Source of the DNA: Sulfurimicrobium sp963741495
GTDB lineage: Bacteria; Pseudomonadota; Gammaproteobacteria; Burkholderiales; Sulfuricellaceae
Assembly: GCA_963741495.1 (NCBI GenBank)
Contig: CAVUID010000011.1
Coordinates: forward strand, 310,001-374,000
Length of the DNA: 64,000 nucleotides
Reading direction: 5' to 3'
Shown here piece after piece: positions 34,409-42,584 of the stretch (position 1 is its first letter; every line of letters starts with the position of its first letter). The translations under genes and the position numbers were made by a program. The notes beneath the pieces were generated by a model that was given only the letters and a program-made list of their open reading frames with translations, was not told where the DNA came from and ran no database searches.

Positions 34409-34460
34409 GCGAGCTGTTTGTCTGCTGTTGATGATGAATGTATTGCCAGACTGTGATTTT

Positions 34461-36059
34461 CTAGTCTGGCACCAGAACCGTGTTTTCCGCCGCAGGCAAC
34501 TGCTCGGGATAGTCCCGGCTGAAATGCAGGCCGCGGCTCTCGTGGCGCAGCATGGCGCTATGCACAATCAGTTCCGCGGTCTGAACCAGGTTGCGCAGTT
34601 CTAGCAAATCGTTGCTGACGCGGAAATTACTGTAGTACTCGTGGATTTCCTCCTGCAGCAGCTTGATCCGTTTCAGCGCGCGCTGAAGGCGCTTGGTGGT
34701 GCGCACAATGCCGACATAGTCCCACATGAAGCGGCGTAGTTCGTCCCAGTTGTGGGAGATGATAATCTCCTCGTCGGCGTCGGTGACCCGACTCTCGTCC
34801 CATTCCGGCAGGGTGGGCAGGGGTGAATCTTTTTGTTCCAGAATATCCCGCGCCGCCGCCTGGGCGAACACGATACATTCCAGCAGCGAATTGCTGGCCA
34901 GACGGTTTGCGCCATGCAGGCCGGTATGCGCCACTTCGCCAACCGCGTAGAGATTGTGGATGTCGGTCCGGGCGCGCAGGTCGGTCATGATCCCGCCGCA
35001 GGTGTAATGGGCGGCAGGTACTACCGGGATGGGGTCGCGGGTGATGTCGATGCCCAGCTCCAGGCAGCGGGCGTGGATGTTGGGGAAATGTTCCTTGAGG
35101 AAGGTCTCGGATTTGTGCGAGATGTCGAGATAAACGCAATCCAGCCCGCGTTTTTTCATTTCGAAGTCGATGGCCCGAGCCACCACGTCGCGCGGTGCCA
35201 GTTCGGCGCGGGGGTCATGGTCAGGCATGAAGCGGGTGCCATCCGGCAGCAAGAGCCGCCCGCCTTCGCCGCGCACCGCTTCGGTGACCAGGAATGATTT
35301 GGCATGGGGGTGATAAAGGCAGGTGGGGTGGAACTGGATGAATTCCATGTTGGCCACCCGGCAGCCGGCGCGCCAGCCCATGGCAATGCCGTCCCCGGTG
35401 GCTACATCAGGGTTGGTGGTGTAGAGATAGACCTTGCCTGCGCCCCCCGTGGCCAGGACGACATGCTGGGCGGCGATGGTCTTGACCTTGCCGGACTGAT
35501 TGTCCAGGACATACAGCCCGAAGCAGCGGTTGGCCTGCACAGGGTCGCAAAGACCGAGTTTGCTGCCGGTGATCAGGTCAATGGCGATATGTTCTTCCAG
35601 CAGGGTGATGTTGGGATGGGTTTTGACTTGCTGCGACAGGGTCATCTGCACTGCCGCACCAGTTGCATCCGCGGCATGCACGATGCGGCGGTGGCTGTGG
35701 CCGCCTTCGCGCGTCAGGTGCAGTTCCTCGGCATGCAGTTCGTCGTGGCTGAACTGAACGCCTTGCTGGATAAGCCATTCAACAGCAGATTTGCCATGCT
35801 CGACCACGAAACGCGTCGCCTTTTCGCCGCACAATCCGGCGCCGGCAACAAAGGTATCCTGAGTATGGGACTGGACCGAGTCGTCATCCCCCAGTACCGC
35901 TGCGATTCCACCCTGAGCCCAGCTGCTGGCGCCATCGAGCAGGGATTTTTTGGTGACGAGTCCAATTTTTTTATGTTCTGCCAGATGCAGGGCCAGCGTC
36001 TGTCCTGCCAGTCCGCTGCCGATGATCACTACGTCAAATTGTTCCACGCGGGGTTCCAT
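34461..36059 (-). CDS. nadB: L-aspartate oxidase (NAD biosynthesis)
   Basis: A 532-residue FAD enzyme that oxidises L-aspartate to iminoaspartate, the first step of de novo NAD synthesis. FAD-binding GSGLAGQTLALHLAE is at the N-terminus, followed by DGASSWAQGGIAA, REGGHSHRRIVHA, MEFIQFHPTCLYHP and HYTCGGIMTD, all typical of NadB rather than succinate dehydrogenase. Length is normal. The ATG at 36059 is preferred to the adjacent TTG at 36062. It is divergent from rpoE; this nadB-rpoE order is seen in several beta- and gammaproteobacteria. Confidence 0.96.
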   Translation of the reverse strand: MEPRVEQFDVVIIGSGLAGQTLALHLAEHKKIGLVTKKSLLDGASSWAQGGIAAVLGDDDSVQSHTQDTFVAGAGLCGEKATRFVVEHGKSAVEWLIQQGVQFSHDELHAEELHLTREGGHSHRRIVHAADATGAAVQMTLSQQVKTHPNITLLEEHIAIDLITGSKLGLCDPVQANRCFGLYVLDNQSGKVKTIAAQHVVLATGGAGKVYLYTTNPDVATGDGIAMGWRAGCRVANMEFIQFHPTCLYHPHAKSFLVTEAVRGEGGRLLLPDGTRFMPDHDPRAELAPRDVVARAIDFEMKKRGLDCVYLDISHKSETFLKEHFPNIHARCLELGIDITRDPIPVVPAAHYTCGGIMTDLRARTDIHNLYAVGEVAHTGLHGANRLASNSLLECIVFAQAAARDILEQKDSPLPTLPEWDESRVTDADEEIIISHNWDELRRFMWDYVGIVRTTKRLQRALKRIKLLQEEIHEYYSNFRVSNDLLELRNLVQTAELIVHSAMLRHESRGLHFSRDYPEQLPAAENTVLVPD

Positions 36060-36135
36060 CAAGATTCAGGTGTGTGAATGCGGAAAAATCATACCATGCG
36101 TCTCCTCTTATGAATGCATTGCCTGCATGGCGAAT

Positions 36136-36215
36136 GAACTATTTGCTATGAGAACCTGTCTTTGTGAGTAATGAAGTGCTTGCGTTTTCTGCTCAGCGGG
36201 TGAAAACGCTATACT
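36136..36215 (+). promoter_or_regulatory. Possible promoters of the rpoE operon
   Basis: GAACTA (36136-36141) and TCTTT (36159-36163), 17 bases apart, weakly resemble the extracytoplasmic sigma factor consensus GAACTT-N16/17-TCTGA and would give autoregulation. A separate TATACT at 36210-36215 could be a sigma-70 -10 box without a good -35. Both are weak matches. Confidence 0.3.
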
Positions 36216-36257
36216 GCACACTTACAAAAATAAGCTGTTTCAGGGAGTAAGCCCAGA

Positions 36258-36857
36258 ATGGGTGACAGGGAAATTGACCAGCAACTGGTTGAGCGCGCGC
36301 AGCATGGCGATAAGCGCGCTTTCGAGTTGCTGGTGATCAAATATCAGCGCAAGCTCGCCCGGTTGCTGTCGCGTTTTATTCGCGATGCGGCCGAGGTCGA
36401 GGATGTGTCGCAGGAGGCCTTTATCAAGGCTTATCGCGCATTGCCCTCGTTCCGCGGCGATAGTGCGTTTTATACCTGGCTGTACCGGATTGGCATTAAT
36501 ACTGCCAAAAATTATCTGGTTGCCCAGGGGCGGCGGGCGCCAACGATTACCGAGTACAGTCCTGAAGATGCCGAGAATTTCGAGGACGCGGGAGAGTTGC
36601 GCGACATCAACACGCCGGAACACGAGTTGATGACCAAACAGATTGGTCAGACAGTGAACTCTGCGATGGCGATGTTGCCTGAGGAGTTAAGAACGGCAAT
36701 TACCTTGCGCGAAATCGAAGGATTGAGCTACGAGGAGATTGCCGAAGTGATGAACTGCCCGATCGGAACCGTCCGATCACGGATTTTCAGGGCACGAGAG
36801 GCGATTGCCGAGAAGTTGCGGCCCTTGCTGGATACACATAAAGACAAGAGGTGGTAA
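36258..36857 (+). CDS. rpoE: Extracytoplasmic sigma factor RpoE/AlgU
   Basis: A 199-residue ECF sigma factor. Region 2 (YQRKLARLLSRFIRD, then VEDVSQEAFIKAYRALPSF and FYTWLYRIGINTAKNYL) and region 4 (LPEELRTAITLREIEGLSY, then IAEVMNCPIGTVRSRIFRAR) are complete. It directs the envelope-stress regulon, held inactive by RseA. It leads the operon rpoE-rseA-rseB-rseC-mucD, the standard order. The next gene starts two bases after its stop. Confidence 0.97.
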   Translation: MGDREIDQQLVERAQHGDKRAFELLVIKYQRKLARLLSRFIRDAAEVEDVSQEAFIKAYRALPSFRGDSAFYTWLYRIGINTAKNYLVAQGRRAPTITEYSPEDAENFEDAGELRDINTPEHELMTKQIGQTVNSAMAMLPEELRTAITLREIEGLSYEEIAEVMNCPIGTVRSRIFRAREAIAEKLRPLLDTHKDKRW

Positions 36858-36859
36858 GC

Positions 36860-37348
36860 ATGAACGAGCAAATTTCCGAATTCATGGACGGTGAAGTGAA
36901 TGATGCCGAAGCGAAACGGCTGATAGCGGCTCTGCAGGATTCTGATGCGCAACATGAATGGCATGCCTACCATCTGATAGGTGACGAACTTCGCGGCACA
37001 TCTTCGGTTTCCAGTAACTTCATGGATCGGTTCAGTATGCGGTTGGCCGATGAGCCAACGGTTTTGGCACCCAGGCGGTTTGCCAAACCACATGCGAGAA
37101 CTTTTGCCCTGTCAGCGGCTGCATCAGTGGCGGCTGTGGGCTTTGTGCTTTGGGCTGTGATGCAGACGGGCAACGAAAGCGCTGCTCCAGGCATGATGGC
37201 GGCAAATACGCCTCAGGCTGAATTGGCCAGCGTCAATGTCAATCCGTACTTACTGGCACATCAGGAATTTTCACCCAGTGTTTCGATGCGAAGTGTGACG
37301 CCGTATATACAGACAGTGTCAGAAGTGAGAGAGGTTGCTGCGCGATGA
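36860..37348 (+). CDS. rseA: Anti-sigma factor RseA
   Basis: A 162-residue single-pass anti-sigma factor. The N-terminal domain (NEQISEFMDGEVNDAEAKRL, HEWHAYHLIGDELRG) is the RseA sigma-binding part; a membrane segment follows near residues 83-102 (FALSAAASVAAVGFVLWAVM), and the rest is periplasmic, where RseB would bind. The ATG at 36860 was chosen because it follows GAGGTGG and matches the family N-terminus. The stop overlaps the rseB start by four bases. Confidence 0.92.
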   Translation: MNEQISEFMDGEVNDAEAKRLIAALQDSDAQHEWHAYHLIGDELRGTSSVSSNFMDRFSMRLADEPTVLAPRRFAKPHARTFALSAAASVAAVGFVLWAVMQTGNESAAPGMMAANTPQAELASVNVNPYLLAHQEFSPSVSMRSVTPYIQTVSEVREVAAR

Positions 37349-38301
37349 GGGCTGGTAGTTGTGTTGTTGCAGCAATGCTGTCATGCATGCCAGGGTTGGT
37401 CGTAGCGGAAACGGGTGGTGATGCTGCCCTATGGTTACAAAAGATTGCCTCCGCCGCCCATAATCTCAATTACAGCGGCACTTTTGTCTATCAGCGTGGC
37501 GCCCACATGGAAACGTCCAGCATTACCCATGCGATGGATGAGAGTGGTGAGCATGAGAAGCTGGAAGTGCTGGATGGTCCACCGCGCGAAATCATCCGCA
37601 ACAATGATGAGGTGTATTGCTTTACACCCGAAAGCAAGGGCGTCACGGTTGAAAGACGCAGGCCGCAAAAGAGTTTCCCCGCGCTTTTGCCGCGTCAGCT
37701 ATCCGGTGTTGTCGAGAATTATGCAGTCAAGCTTGGCCAGGTTGAGCGCGTTGCAGGTCATGATTGCCAGAATGTCGTTCTGGAACCGCGTGATGCATAT
37801 CGTTATGGCCATCGATTTTGTGGCGAAAATGGCAGCGGCCTGCTGCTCAAGGCCAGTACGCTGAATGAAAAAAACGAGGTCATAAATCAGTTCTTTTTTA
37901 CCCATGCGCGAATTGGCGGAACCATAGACAGCGAGCAATTGAAGCCTAGATATGCCATGCATCAGAATATGAAGCCGCAGGATATGCCTGTTACGGCTGA
38001 TTCTGGCTGGCAGATAAAATCGCCGCCCGCAGGATTCAAAAAGATCATGGAGCAGAAACGGACTTTCCCCGGCAAGAAGGTTTCTGCCAATCATCTGGTG
38101 TTTTCCGATGAATTGGTTGCAGTCTCGGTCTTTATCGAGCCTTTGGCCGGAAAGGGAAAGTCAGTTTCTGGCCTTTCCAGCCAGGGTTCGATCAATGTTT
38201 ACACCAAGCCAGTCGCTGATTTTCAGGTAACGGTGCTGGGAGAAGTGCCGGCCATGACCGTGATGCAAATCGCCAATTCCGTATTTTTTGTGGGCAAATA
38301 A
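37345..38301 (+). CDS. rseB: Periplasmic sigma-E regulator RseB/MucB
   Basis: A 318-residue periplasmic protein that binds RseA and protects it from cleavage until it senses lipid or LPS signals. A signal peptide (residues 1-21, ending VVAE) is followed by the lipid-binding LolA-like domain (AHNLNYSGTFVYQRG, PPREIIRNNDEVYCF) and the smaller C-terminal domain (FPGKKVSANHLVFSDELVAV, TVLGEVPAMTVMQIANSV). Length and order fit. It overlaps the end of rseA, and rseC follows after 4 bases. Confidence 0.94.
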   Translation: MRAGSCVVAAMLSCMPGLVVAETGGDAALWLQKIASAAHNLNYSGTFVYQRGAHMETSSITHAMDESGEHEKLEVLDGPPREIIRNNDEVYCFTPESKGVTVERRRPQKSFPALLPRQLSGVVENYAVKLGQVERVAGHDCQNVVLEPRDAYRYGHRFCGENGSGLLLKASTLNEKNEVINQFFFTHARIGGTIDSEQLKPRYAMHQNMKPQDMPVTADSGWQIKSPPAGFKKIMEQKRTFPGKKVSANHLVFSDELVAVSVFIEPLAGKGKSVSGLSSQGSINVYTKPVADFQVTVLGEVPAMTVMQIANSVFFVGK

Positions 38302-38305
38302 CCTC

Positions 38306-38779
38306 ATGCTTGAAACCGAAGGTGTCGTAATTCGATTGGGCGTGGATGAGGCTTATGTGGAAACCGCGCGCGCTTCGTTTTGTGGAACATGCAGTTCAAA
38401 GCAAAGCTGTGGCACTGCCAGCATGAACCAGTTGCTTGGCAGGAAAACGAGGTCTTTCCGGGTGTCGAATCCTATTGGCGCTGCTGTGGGTGAGCGCGTG
38501 GTAGTCGGGCTGGAGGAGTCTGCGCTGCTTACAAGCTCCCTGCTTGGCTATGTATTGCCCTTGGCATCATTGCTGGTGGGCGCACTGCTGGGTAGCCAGT
38601 TTGCGCCTGCTGGCGCTGCAACTGATCTGTATTCGGTTTCCGGTGCGGTTATAGGCTTGATCCTGGGCTTCGCAGCGTTGAAATGGGTAACAGCAAGGGC
38701 GGGGGGGCAGCGTCAGTTTCAGCCAGTGATTCTGCGCCGGGTTTTTTCTTACAATATTGCCAAATTTGCAGAGGATTGA
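38306..38779 (+). CDS. rseC: RseC/MucC family inner-membrane protein
   Basis: A 157-residue RseC-family protein with a Cys-rich N-terminal cytoplasmic part (FCGTCSSKQSCGT, possibly binding a metal or cluster) and two membrane segments (LLTSSLLGYVLPLASLLVGA and VSGAVIGLILGFAALKWV). In other bacteria RseC modulates sigma-E activity and is linked to electron transfer by Rnf-type complexes. The ATG at 38306 is used; it lies 4 bases after the rseB stop and fits the family start (LETEGVVI). Confidence 0.88.
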   Translation: MLETEGVVIRLGVDEAYVETARASFCGTCSSKQSCGTASMNQLLGRKTRSFRVSNPIGAAVGERVVVGLEESALLTSSLLGYVLPLASLLVGALLGSQFAPAGAATDLYSVSGAVIGLILGFAALKWVTARAGGQRQFQPVILRRVFSYNIAKFAED

Positions 38780-38784
38780 TAAGG

Positions 38785-40161
38785 ATGACAAGAGTTATCG
38801 CTTTTTTCGCACTTTTTCTGTCTTTGACGGTGTTGTCCCACGCCAGGGAATTGCCGGATTTTACTGAATTAGTGGAAAAACAGGGTGTAGCGGTCGTGAA
38901 TATCAGCACAACCCAGACCGTGCGCAATGAACACGCCTTTCCCCAAATGCCGGAGTTGTCTGAAGACGACCCGATGCACGACTTTTTCCGGCGTTTCATG
39001 CCACCACGCAAGGGTCCACGCGAACATCAGTCGCGTTCGCTTGGTTCAGGTTTTATCCTGAGTGCGGATGGTTACATTCTCACCAATGCGCATGTGGTGG
39101 ATGCGGCCGATGAAGTTATTGTACGTCTGACCGACAAGCGTGAATTCAAGGCCAAAGTGATCGGCAGCGATCGCCGCACGGATGTCGCCCTGGTGAAAAT
39201 TGACGCCAGCGGCTTGCCTGTGGTGTCGATTGGTAAACCGGACCTGCTCAAGCCTGGCGAATGGGTGTTTGCCATTGGCTCGCCATTCGGTTTCGACAAC
39301 AGTGTCACCGCGGGGATCGTGAGCGCCAAAGGGCGTTCGCTGCCGCAGGAGAACTATGTACCCTTCATCCAGACCGATGTGGCGATCAATCCCGGAAATT
39401 CCGGCGGGCCATTGTTCAACATGAAGGGCGAGGTGGTCGGCATCAATTCACAGATCTACAGCCGCAGCGGCGGCTTCATGGGGCTTTCCTTCGCCATTCC
39501 GATTGATGTGGCGATTGATATCAGCGACCAGTTGCGAACCCAGGGCAAGATCAACCGTGGCTGGCTCGGGGTGATGATCCAGGAAATGACCAGGGAACTG
39601 GCTGAATCATTTGGTCTGAGCAAGCCCCTGGGCGCCCTGATTGCCAACGTTGACAAGGGCAGTCCGGCGGACAAAGCCGGGATGGCGGCAAGCGACGTGA
39701 TTCTTAAGTTCGATGGCAAAGTGGTGGAAAATTCCAGCGAACTGCCGCGTCTGGTGGCTTCGGTCAAACCGGGCAAGCGGGTGACGGTCCAGCTCTGGCG
39801 CAAGGGCGCTTACAAGGATGTTTCGGTGGTGGTGGGTGAACTGCCCGACAAGACGGGCCGTGCTCCGAAAATCAGCAAGATGACTAACAAGATTGGCTTG
39901 ACCTTGAATGAACTGACGGAAGATCAGAAGCGAGAGCTCAAGATCAGCGCCGGGCTGCTGGTGGAAGATGCAGATGGCGCTGCGGCACGCGCGGGTGTTG
40001 GCCGCGGCGATGTTATTCTGTCAGTCAATAATCAGGATGTAAAAAGCCTGGAACAATTCAACGAACTGGTAAACCAGTACGGTTCTGGGCGGGTGGTCGC
40101 ACTGCGCATTCTGCGCGGAGATCGTTCCCTCTATGTTCCAATTCGTATCAACGGAAAATAG
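38785..40161 (+). CDS. mucD: Periplasmic serine protease DegP/MucD
   Basis: A 458-residue HtrA-family protease and chaperone of the periplasm. A signal peptide (residues 1-20, ending SHARE) precedes the trypsin-like domain with the catalytic triad His in TNAHVVDAADE, Asp in RRTDVALVKI and Ser in NPGNSGGPLFN, followed by two PDZ domains (from GWLGVMIQEM and from IGLTLNEL). It degrades misfolded envelope proteins and closes the rpoE stress operon. The ATG at 38785 starts the signal peptide and lies 5 bases after the rseC stop; a longer upstream frame overlaps rseC. Confidence 0.96.
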   Translation: MTRVIAFFALFLSLTVLSHARELPDFTELVEKQGVAVVNISTTQTVRNEHAFPQMPELSEDDPMHDFFRRFMPPRKGPREHQSRSLGSGFILSADGYILTNAHVVDAADEVIVRLTDKREFKAKVIGSDRRTDVALVKIDASGLPVVSIGKPDLLKPGEWVFAIGSPFGFDNSVTAGIVSAKGRSLPQENYVPFIQTDVAINPGNSGGPLFNMKGEVVGINSQIYSRSGGFMGLSFAIPIDVAIDISDQLRTQGKINRGWLGVMIQEMTRELAESFGLSKPLGALIANVDKGSPADKAGMAASDVILKFDGKVVENSSELPRLVASVKPGKRVTVQLWRKGAYKDVSVVVGELPDKTGRAPKISKMTNKIGLTLNELTEDQKRELKISAGLLVEDADGAAARAGVGRGDVILSVNNQDVKSLEQFNELVNQYGSGRVVALRILRGDRSLYVPIRINGK

Positions 40162-40176
40162 CAGCCTGGGCTGGCT

Positions 40177-41046
40177 TCAGACCTTGCCGGCAAGTTTCTG
40201 GTAAGTGGCCAGCCGGCGCTGGCTTATCGTGCCGGATATTGCCGCTGCAAGCACCGCGCAACCAGGCTCGGATTGATGGCGGCAATTGTTGAATTTGCAC
40301 TGGCCGAGATATGGGCGGAATTCGATAAAGGCGTGATCCAATTCTTCCGGTTTGAGATGATGCAGGCCGAATTCCTGCAAGCCGGGAGAGTCGATAATGT
40401 GGCTATCCGGGTTTAGATGGTAAAGCCGTGCATGTGTGGTTGTATGTTTGCCTGAATCGAGCGTAGTGGAAATCTCTCTTGTCTCGGCTTTGACTGCAGG
40501 GAGCAAGGTATTGATGATGCTCGATTTCCCCATGCCTGATTGGCCCACCAGTACGCTGGTCTCGCTTTGCAGATAGGGCAGGAGAGGCGCTGTGTCCTGA
40601 TGGGCGGAGAGCGTCAGCAATGTGTAGCCGAGGTCACGGTAAAGAGCCAGCTTTTCCATCGCATGCGCTGTTTCAGTTTTAAGATCGGCTTTGTTAAGTA
40701 CGATCAGCGCCTTGATTTCGGCACTTTCCGCTGCGATCAGGCATCGGTTCACCAATTCTTCATAAAAGCTGGGAACTGCTGCCAGTACGATGACGATTTG
40801 TGTGACGTTTGCCGCGATGACTTTTTCCCGAAAGGCATCCGAGCGGTATAGCAGCGAGCGGCGAGGCAAAATGGTTTCGATGACGCCCTGATCAGGTCCC
40901 GTGTACTTGATACGCACCCGGTCGCCACAGGCCGCGCCGCCTTTTTTGCCTCGAGTAACGCAGGCGACAAGCTCCCCATCCGCGAGTTCAACTGTGAACC
41001 GGCGTCCGTAGCTTGCAGTAATTTGACCTTCATGGAAGATTTGCAC
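40177..41046 (-). CDS. rsgA: Ribosome small-subunit GTPase RsgA
   Basis: A 289-residue circularly permuted GTPase that acts late in 30S assembly. An OB domain at the N-terminus (GQITASYGRRFTVEL) is followed by the permuted motifs G4 LNKADL, G1 GQSGMGKSS and G3 DSPGLQEFGL, then a zinc site (CKFNNCRHQSEPGC). The start is taken as GTG 41046, since the next upstream ATG at 41085 falls inside a transcription terminator and the family N-terminus begins near the GTG. It converges on mucD. Confidence 0.92.
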   Translation of the reverse strand: MQIFHEGQITASYGRRFTVELADGELVACVTRGKKGGAACGDRVRIKYTGPDQGVIETILPRRSLLYRSDAFREKVIAANVTQIVIVLAAVPSFYEELVNRCLIAAESAEIKALIVLNKADLKTETAHAMEKLALYRDLGYTLLTLSAHQDTAPLLPYLQSETSVLVGQSGMGKSSIINTLLPAVKAETREISTTLDSGKHTTTHARLYHLNPDSHIIDSPGLQEFGLHHLKPEELDHAFIEFRPYLGQCKFNNCRHQSEPGCAVLAAAISGTISQRRLATYQKLAGKV

Positions 41047-41062
41047 GGCTGCAAGGATAAAC

Positions 41063-41090
41063 AAAAAATGCCCGCAAGCGGGCATTTTTT
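41063..41090 (-). terminator. Intrinsic terminator of the barrel-protein gene
   Basis: AAAAAATGCCCGC (41063-41075) and GCGGGCATTTTTT (41078-41090) are perfect complements; read on the minus strand the stem is followed by a T-run. It ends the transcript of the gene at 41111-41665 and separates it from rsgA. Confidence 0.88.
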
Positions 41091-41110
41091 GATGATACGG
41101 AGAAATCTAC

Positions 41111-41665
41111 TTAGAAATTCAGGCCGATCTTGGCGGAAACCAGCCAGTTGTCCATGCCTTTAACTCCAGGGGCAATTTCCTTGTTAAGTGAGTCCTGATA
41201 ACGAGCGCCAGCACCAGCGAAGAAGTGGCCGTTGCGGTAATTGACGCTGCCTGAGAGTTGAACGCTGGACATGTCAGCTTCCTGTTCGCCAACGTAACCA
41301 TGTATGTAGCCGATGCCAGGGCCGCCACCAACGGTCCATCCCGGTGCGACCGAGACGTAGTAGTGAGGGTTCATCTCGAAGCTGGTCAGCGATGCATTGC
41401 CATGCTCCCATTTGCCAATGTTGAATTGCTGGCGAATCATCCCGGTTGGCGGCTGGAACCATGGGCAGTTCAGCGATAGTTCTGCCCCCTGGTATTCACT
41501 GGTGCCGATATCTTTGACATCCATGGAGCCAACCACTGCTGACAGGGTGATTTCTGGCTTCCAGCCATCATTCTTGACCGGGAAAAAAGTCCAGCCATCG
41601 GCCAAGGCGGAGCCTGAGATGGCCAGGGTGGATAGGACGGCGATTGCGCTTAACTTGATTTTCAT
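41111..41665 (-). CDS. Outer-membrane beta-barrel protein of unknown function
   Basis: A 184-residue secreted protein with a signal peptide (MKIKLSAIAVLSTLAISGSA, cut before DGWTFFP), alternating hydrophobic strands, many glycines and a C-terminal phenylalanine (VSAKIGLNF), the usual mark of a small outer-membrane barrel with about eight strands. Segments such as YYVSVAPGWTVGGGPGIGYI and GHFFAGAGARYQDS are strand-like. I do not recognise the family; PagL- or OmpW-like barrels are possible but no catalytic signature is clear. It has its own terminator. Confidence 0.7.
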   Translation of the reverse strand: MKIKLSAIAVLSTLAISGSALADGWTFFPVKNDGWKPEITLSAVVGSMDVKDIGTSEYQGAELSLNCPWFQPPTGMIRQQFNIGKWEHGNASLTSFEMNPHYYVSVAPGWTVGGGPGIGYIHGYVGEQEADMSSVQLSGSVNYRNGHFFAGAGARYQDSLNKEIAPGVKGMDNWLVSAKIGLNF

Positions 41666-41767
41666 ACGAGGATTCTCCTGAGCTATTGAGCTGAATTATT
41701 TTGTAACGGCGCAACTTTAAAACATCTATTGGCTAATATCAATTGGCAAGCACCTGTTTATTTTGGC

Positions 41768-42118
41768 TTAGTTGTCCTGTGCTTCCATCGTGACGGAGAC
41801 TTCGCTGAAATAACGAATCGCGAGTGGGTCCCCAGACAGGGCATCGATCTTGATCCAGTCATCAGCCTGCACCTGTTTCTGGAAGGGTTTATACCCTTTG
41901 GCCTGACATTTCAGGGTTCCAGGTGCATTTTTCGGCATGCCGTCAATCTTGCCCGGGGCATAGAATTCACGCAGGCCAGCCTTGTCTTCAAAGCTGCAGT
42001 CTGCGGCGATGTTCGAGTCGACCTTGATGTGGCTGTTGGCAGGGCGGCTATTGCAGGCCACCATGCAGCAGCCTCCCAAGGATGTGGCGATCAGGCCCAG
42101 TAACAGTAGTCGTTTCAT
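41768..42118 (-). CDS. Putative lipoprotein
   Basis: A 116-residue protein with a type II signal peptide: MKRLLLLGLIATSLGGC, lipobox LGGC with Cys17 as the lipid site. The mature part has three more cysteines near the start (CMVACNS) and later ones in DCSFEDK and TLKCQAKGYK. No family recognised. It is followed 102 bases later by the barrel gene on the same strand. Upstream, CCCCTCA (42124-42130) and TGAGGGG (42150-42156) form a dyad that could be an operator or leader hairpin. Confidence 0.65.
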   Translation of the reverse strand: MKRLLLLGLIATSLGGCCMVACNSRPANSHIKVDSNIAADCSFEDKAGLREFYAPGKIDGMPKNAPGTLKCQAKGYKPFQKQVQADDWIKIDALSGDPLAIRYFSEVSVTMEAQDN

Positions 42119-42206
42119 TGATTCCCCTCAGATCAAAATGGTGATTGCATGAGGGGCGATTGTGAGCCTGCTGCTTCACTTTGACAAGAAATTAATGATC
42201 CAGTGA

Positions 42207-42518
42207 TCACTTCAGCCGATAGTAGGTTGCATTGAGGTAGGCCGCAACATGGGCTTCTTCTTCAGGGAACCAGCCGGCGCCAACATTGTTGTTGCATGCC
42301 TTGACGCGAGCGGTCAGTTGTTCCTTGCTGTTGGCTTTGCGGTCGGCACGGGTGTATATCTTGCTGCCATCGCCGCCAAATTTGGATGCATGGCAGGCAA
42401 CGCAGGATTTGTCGTGCAGCGTCTTGCCGATCTTGGCATCGCCTTTGTCCATGGACTCGGCAATGGCTGGGGAAACGGCCAGCAGTGCGAGGCTGAGAGC
42501 GGTGAGAAAAAATTTCAT
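42207..42518 (-). CDS. Periplasmic monoheme cytochrome c without a Met ligand
   Basis: A 103-residue c-type cytochrome with a signal peptide (residues 1-20, ending AIAES) and one heme motif CVACH. After the heme motif there is no methionine, so the sixth ligand is not the usual Met. Instead the protein has KIYTRADRK, then KACNNNVGAGWFPEEEAHVAAYL, with an extra Cys and an Asn run. This resembles small cytochromes with Asn or open coordination (SHP type) and a GWF...YLN ending that I recognise from annotated proteobacterial cytochromes. The start at ATG 42518 has AGGGAGAA upstream. Electron-transfer partners are not evident. Confidence 0.82.
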   Translation of the reverse strand: MKFFLTALSLALLAVSPAIAESMDKGDAKIGKTLHDKSCVACHASKFGGDGSKIYTRADRKANSKEQLTARVKACNNNVGAGWFPEEEAHVAAYLNATYYRLK

Positions 42519-42584
42519 GTGGTTCTCCCTGTAATATGGATGTGCGACTGAATACTTTAACAAATAACTCGGACATTATGCAAA

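Noticed and set aside
41047..41085. Upstream ATG start for rsgA at 41085
   Set aside because: The codon is part of a perfect terminator hairpin for the preceding gene.
42119..42206. Riboswitch upstream of the lipoprotein gene
   Set aside because: Only a single 7-base dyad is present, with no conserved aptamer pattern recognised.
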